64,000 nt of DNA from Camarhynchus parvulus (taxonomy: Eukaryota > Chordata > Aves > Passeriformes > Thraupidae), in assembly GCF_901933205.1 (NCBI RefSeq), contig NC_044582.1:13993820-14057819 (forward strand), read 5' to 3'. The notes beneath the pieces are model-generated. The model saw only the letters and a program-made list of their open reading frames with translations. It was not told where the DNA came from and made no database searches. How positions within the stretch are numbered: position 1 is the stretch's first letter; each line of letters opens with the position of its first letter. Shown here in pieces: positions 52,317 to 64,000 of the stretch. A program made the position numbers and the translations under genes.

Positions 52317-55300
52317 CTGGAAATAGAAAGCATTACTGAAACCTCCAAGGCAGGTGTTTTCTGACAGGCAGCTGCTTCTGCCCAACGTGCAAAACTCTTC
52401 AGTAGATCAGGCCTTGCTTTGGGTATTTTTCAGAATTATCACAGCCCCCTTTGGAGGGCTGGCACAACACCCCAGCCTGTGCCCCCTGCGCTGGGTCAGC
52501 ACATCACTGGGAAAATGCCCACACCAGTCAATTTTTGATTTGCTTTTTGCATTAAATGAGCAAATGCTCAATAAATTTCCTGTCTGGGACTGCCTCAAGT
52601 GCCCCCCTGGTTTCTCCACCATGGCCAGTGGCCCTGGATGGAGCACTGCAGGGGAAATCAATGCAGGAAAGGCCAGGGCATTTCAACACCAACCCATGAA
52701 GGTGGGTGAGACTATGGCAAAAACTGTAGCCCACTGAGAGAGACCACTTCCATCTCCTGTACCAGGGCCGAGCCATTTATGCTCACCAGTGCAGAAAAGA
52801 GGATCTTTTTACTCTTTTCTTTGGGATTTGCACCGCTCAGCCATGAGCCCAACACAAAACCAGGACAAGGTGGATTTACCATGTATGCCTACATATGGAA
52901 CCCAGCCAGGAGGTGCACTTGATTGCACAACACTTCATGTAAGAACACACACTGCCACAGTCACATGGAACAGAGATTTCCTTCCTTTCATTACCATAAT
53001 TGACAAAAAATTGTTCTCAAGATGAAATTAACATTTTTAAATGGATCCTCTTTTGTTCCTGTTGATTTTCTAGGCTGCAGATAGTACTTTAACTGTAATT
53101 AGTGAATGTGACGCAATCACTTCAGCATCCAACTGAGGGTTATTAAAGCTGTATGTGTTATTTAAGGGCCTGATCCTTGTGCCACTCATTTAAACCTCCA
53201 CCACCCTATAGACTGTGCACATGTGGACCCACCAACTCTGCACATTCATTTAAATATAGAAAAAAACCCAACACTGTTGGATAATACAAGTTCAAATAGC
53301 CCATGCAAAGTAGTTTGTCAAAATTTAACATGAAATTTGTCAACACCGACAGTAATCTATGTTTGCTCATTATCAAATGCAGAGATTTATTTCCATTAAT
53401 GGCATCAATTGCTGAGCCAATACAATCAACAATGGCCCATTAATTAGAACAACGTTGCCATAAGGATAGAAATATCTCAAGACTGGAGAGGAACAGAATC
53501 TATACAAACACACACGGACTAATTACTCAAAGTTTATGTTTGTGTTCAGAATTAGCTGGAGATCAGATGAAATCAGCTTTCACAGGTTTTGCTCCACGTG
53601 TCCCTTATTTGCAGATAAAGGTAGGTTTTCCATTCTTATCATTATTTTATCCTCATTGTGTTTAACATCTTTGGATTCCTTGAGACATAAGCCATTAAAT
53701 GCAAGCCAATGCTAACTTCTGGGCATGAAAAAACTCCATGTTTTTATCAGCAGAGATTGAACACTTCAGAATTAGACATTCCTTTACACCCTGCAAGTTT
53801 ATCTGAGAAAAGGTCAGAAAGCTAGAGGCCAATCTGGAAAGTCTTTTCACAAAGAGAACTCTCAGGTTTGCAGAGGAGTCCCAGAAGGTGAGAGCACCCT
53901 GGGACTGGCTCCAAGAGTTTCAGTGGGATTCAATTACAACCTAGCATGCAGTTGGGAAAATCACAAGCTGTCGGATCCATTTAGTTTGTTGCACTGTGCT
54001 GAAGGTAGAATGGTAAAGAGATCAAGCTGGGGTGAATGAAAAATAAAAAGTCAATGAGGGAAAGGAGAAGTGATGAACAAATGCCTTCAAATGAGTTCCA
54101 GCAGTTCTCATGCTAAATATCTTTTGTCTGTTTTGGACTGCTAAGTGCTTTTTTATTTTTAAAGTTTAAGCAAAAAAAAATTGTTTTCTTTCTTCTGTTC
54201 ACAAAAGATTTTGATATTTAATTTCTTTTTTTTTCTTCCCATTTAAAGTATTTTCACAAAAGATGAGAACACCAGCACTTTATTAACCCCAAAAATGGCA
54301 CAATGCCAAAATCTTTCCAGTTTACTATCTCTGCAGCTTTTTTAAAGGAAGAAATCTCCATGTTTTCAGATATAACAATATACAAAACTGCAGCTTTTAA
54401 CACATTTCTTGATGATTATGTAGATGCACTTTTTGACTCCTACAAGCTTCCAGAAGTTCTCTAAAGTAAAAGACAATATTCTCCATAGCCATGTTGCAGT
54501 CTAACTTCTCACCTGCTTTAAATTATTCATCTCCTTTCTTTATCTCTCCTGCCAAACTGAAGATGACCCAGACCATTGGATTTTATCACAAAGATGAGAT
54601 TTCAAAAAACATTTTGCATCATTAGGAGCCTGAGTGAGCCATATGGTTTTTATTTTGGTACATCCCTGCAGCACCAATGCAGTCTCAGAGCATCTTTCAG
54701 CAGGTGGGCAAATTCAATGGACAAATATCTAATATCACAATTTTAAGCCTTGGATAAGTACATGGATTCCTGTTGAGATGCTCTAATATCCTGCCCTACA
54801 TACAGAGGGGTTGGATGGATTCCTAAAAAATTACTTCTCTAGCCACCAGGTATTTCAGCTGCAGCCATGTATGACTGTGAAGGAGCTGGAGAGGAACTCA
54901 GCACACTCAGCTCTTACTGCTCCCTGTGAAGCCAGGAGGGTTGGTCCAAGCCATGCTAAATTCTGCTTTCTAGGTTAAATTTTTGTGTCTGAAGAACAAC
55001 CCTCTGTTAGAATGTGTCCTATTACTCCACAGCTCTTTGGAAAACAAGAAGTTGTGAAAATGCCTCAAGTCTTAATCTTCTTATATTTTGAACAGAAACT
55101 GTTGATAAGTTAAGGCACTAAATAGCTGTTGCCAACCATTTTTTTACAAACCTGAGTTACTATAACTATACTGAGTTTTCATGCCACCTCCTTAATGTTG
55201 CTGTAACCAATAGAGTAATTTGAAAATGTCTTTCTTTACACTGCAACATTTGCACATCTCAACAGTGTATTGGGCTGTGAGCTCAATAAAACTTATCTGC

Positions 55301-56628
55301 ACTGAAACAAAGGGAAAATCTCGTGGTGTTGGAGCAGAACACTTGTGTACGTTAAGTGCCTGCAGATCTGGGGTCAGGCTTATCAATTAATGAGTTTTCC
55401 TGCATCTATTCCTTCAGCTCTGCTGTTGCACTAGTTCCTGATAGCAGACTGAAAGAAGGGTAATTTCTGTTTAATATTGCCTCTAAATTTGCTTTTTTAA
55501 AACCTCCCTCTCATTTTAAGCCACTGGTTGTGAAGACGTTAGCGAGAACTCTTTGCAGATTGTTGACGTGCATCCACCTACTTCTGATGCTACTTGGTCT
55601 GCTGCTGATCATTTGTGCAAGCTGCACATAACACTCATGGACCACTAAAGAGACTGCATTCTTCTTTAAATTGTCATTTCTTTCAAATTGCTCTATGAGA
55701 AGTTAGGCATTTTATTCCAGGCATATTCAAGAACCATTCATGGAGCAGTGTTCCAAGTCCACTGCTGGCTGCTGATGCCGTATCCATCACACAGAAGCAG
55801 GGAGCAGAATACACTTCCTTGCAAGTCATTACAGAAACCAGAGCTTAATTCTCTGGTAATACAATTCCTCCAGTATGCAGAACTATGAACTGTAACTACA
55901 GTCCTTTTAAAAAGCAATAATAGTCCTGGTGGAAATAAAATCCTATGCAACCTCTTATCCCTTCAGCTCTGCGAGTGCACTAGAGCATAGCTGAACAGAA
56001 ATAACAACTACCTCTGCCATCAGTATAAACACAATGAGCACTGCTGAGATTAGATATCTAGACAGCATCCTTTACAAAGAAATGCAGCAAATAAAAGTGT
56101 ACCACATCACTGAAAATCATCTGTTTATAAAATCACTGACTGAGGGAAAATTTTAAGCTGTTTCATTCACAAGCTCAGCTGAAGCATCCGATGTAATACT
56201 TAAACTTTCTGAATCACATTTAGTTTCTCTTGTCTGGGGAATATCTTGGGCCCCAGTGAAAAAGCATCATGAGCTACTTCATTTCATCTTTGGCATCGAT
56301 GAGCTTTTTCCTGGAGCCAGAGATGCCAAAGGAAAAGATCCCAACTTCTGCAGAGTCCAGGAGGAAGCGGCTTCGAAACAACTGTGCAAGATTGGTGCTC
56401 TCTAGCTTTCTTCAAACTCTGAATCAGTAAGAAAAGCACTGCAGATCTGAAGCTAGGGAAAGATAAATGCTTTGTGTGCTGGGGAAGTTTTGCTGATAAA
56501 TTACTCCTATTGAAATAAAAAAATAAAACCTGAAAGATGCAAAATGATACAAAGAAGAAAGAAAGTAATTAAAGGCTCAAAACAGTGCAGTTGAAGTCAA
56601 ATATCAAAATGAGAGATGGATGATTTAC
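52317..56628 (-). other. MAGI1: MAGI1 intron upstream of WW2
   Basis: 4,312 nt, AT-rich. The part at 53.3-53.5 kb is dense in ATTA and ACAATGG-type motifs and is listed separately. No transposon was recognised. Confidence 0.8.
53330..53470. promoter_or_regulatory. candidate intronic enhancer (homeodomain/SOX-like motif cluster)
   Basis: Within 140 nt there are several ATTA/TAAT cores (TTCCATTAATGGCATCAATT, CCCATTAATTAGAACAACG) and two SOX-like motifs (ACAATGG and AACAACG). This mix is common in conserved vertebrate enhancers. It is judged only by motif density; AT-rich introns give such motifs by chance too. Confidence 0.25.
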
Positions 56629-56664
56629 CTAGTTCACTGTCCAGTTCCTCCGTGTGCACCCCTT
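56629..56664 (-). CDS. MAGI1: MAGI1 exon: 36-nt WW1-WW2 spacer exon with tandem acceptors
   Basis: This 36-nt exon encodes EGVHTEELDSEL plus one base of the next codon, the short acidic spacer between WW1 and WW2. Donor: CTAG|gtaaat. The acceptor lies in the minus-strand run ttggagaagaagggg, where three AG dinucleotides stand 3 nt apart, so the exon may start at 56667, 56664 or 56661. All three keep frame and give EEGV, EGV or GV. The middle start is chosen because EGVHTEE matches the MAGI1 sequence as I recall it. The exon is a multiple of three with phase 1 on both sides, so skipping removes 12 residues without a frameshift. Confidence 0.88.
   Translation of the reverse strand, partial: KGCTRRNWTVN

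Positions 56665-64000
<7,336 letters not shown>

Overview
The window is vertebrate genomic DNA, most likely from a bird and probably a passerine. Coding sequence is sparse and split by GT-AG introns. The interspersed repeats are CR1-type LINE fragments and two LTRs whose sequence resembles passerine ERV LTRs. No bacterial operons, phage genes, CRISPR arrays or tRNA/rRNA genes were seen.

One gene explains all convincing coding sequence. The minus strand carries 15 consecutive internal exons of MAGI1, a membrane-associated guanylate kinase scaffold with WW and PDZ domains, running from about 63.1 kb down to 3.5 kb. The exons total 2,484 nt (827 complete codons plus a partial codon at each end), and every junction keeps the reading frame. 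In transcription order they encode the end of the GUK-WW linker, WW1, WW2, a short glutamine tract, a Pro-rich linker, PDZ1, PDZ2, a Ser-rich linker, PDZ3, a Gly/Ser linker and PDZ4 (numbering in which the N-terminal PDZ is PDZ0). PDZ0, the guanylate-kinase-like domain and the promoter lie beyond the high-coordinate edge. PDZ5 and the basic C-terminal tail lie beyond the low-coordinate edge.

Layout: 64.0-48.9 kb holds the WW exons and linkers with short introns. 46.1-43.7 kb holds PDZ1 and PDZ2, with an LTR between their exons. 43.7-27.9 kb is a 15.9 kb intron with one CR1. 27.9-11.5 kb holds a 32-nt microexon, the Ser-rich linker and PDZ3. 11.5-3.5 kb holds an ancient CR1, an ERVL-like LTR and the PDZ4 exons. 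3.5-0 kb is the next intron.

I found no new multi-gene system. The observations most worth a check concern splicing: a PDZ4 acceptor with no adjacent pyrimidine tract but a 177-nt AG-free zone and a distant branch-point match; a 32-nt microexon whose skipping creates a stop within four codons; a triple tandem acceptor (NAGNAGNAG); a very short glutamine tract; and an LTR with sense poly(A) signals 173 nt before the largest exon. Several intronic blocks look like regulatory elements, but only by composition and motif. No alignment, RNA or conservation data were available.
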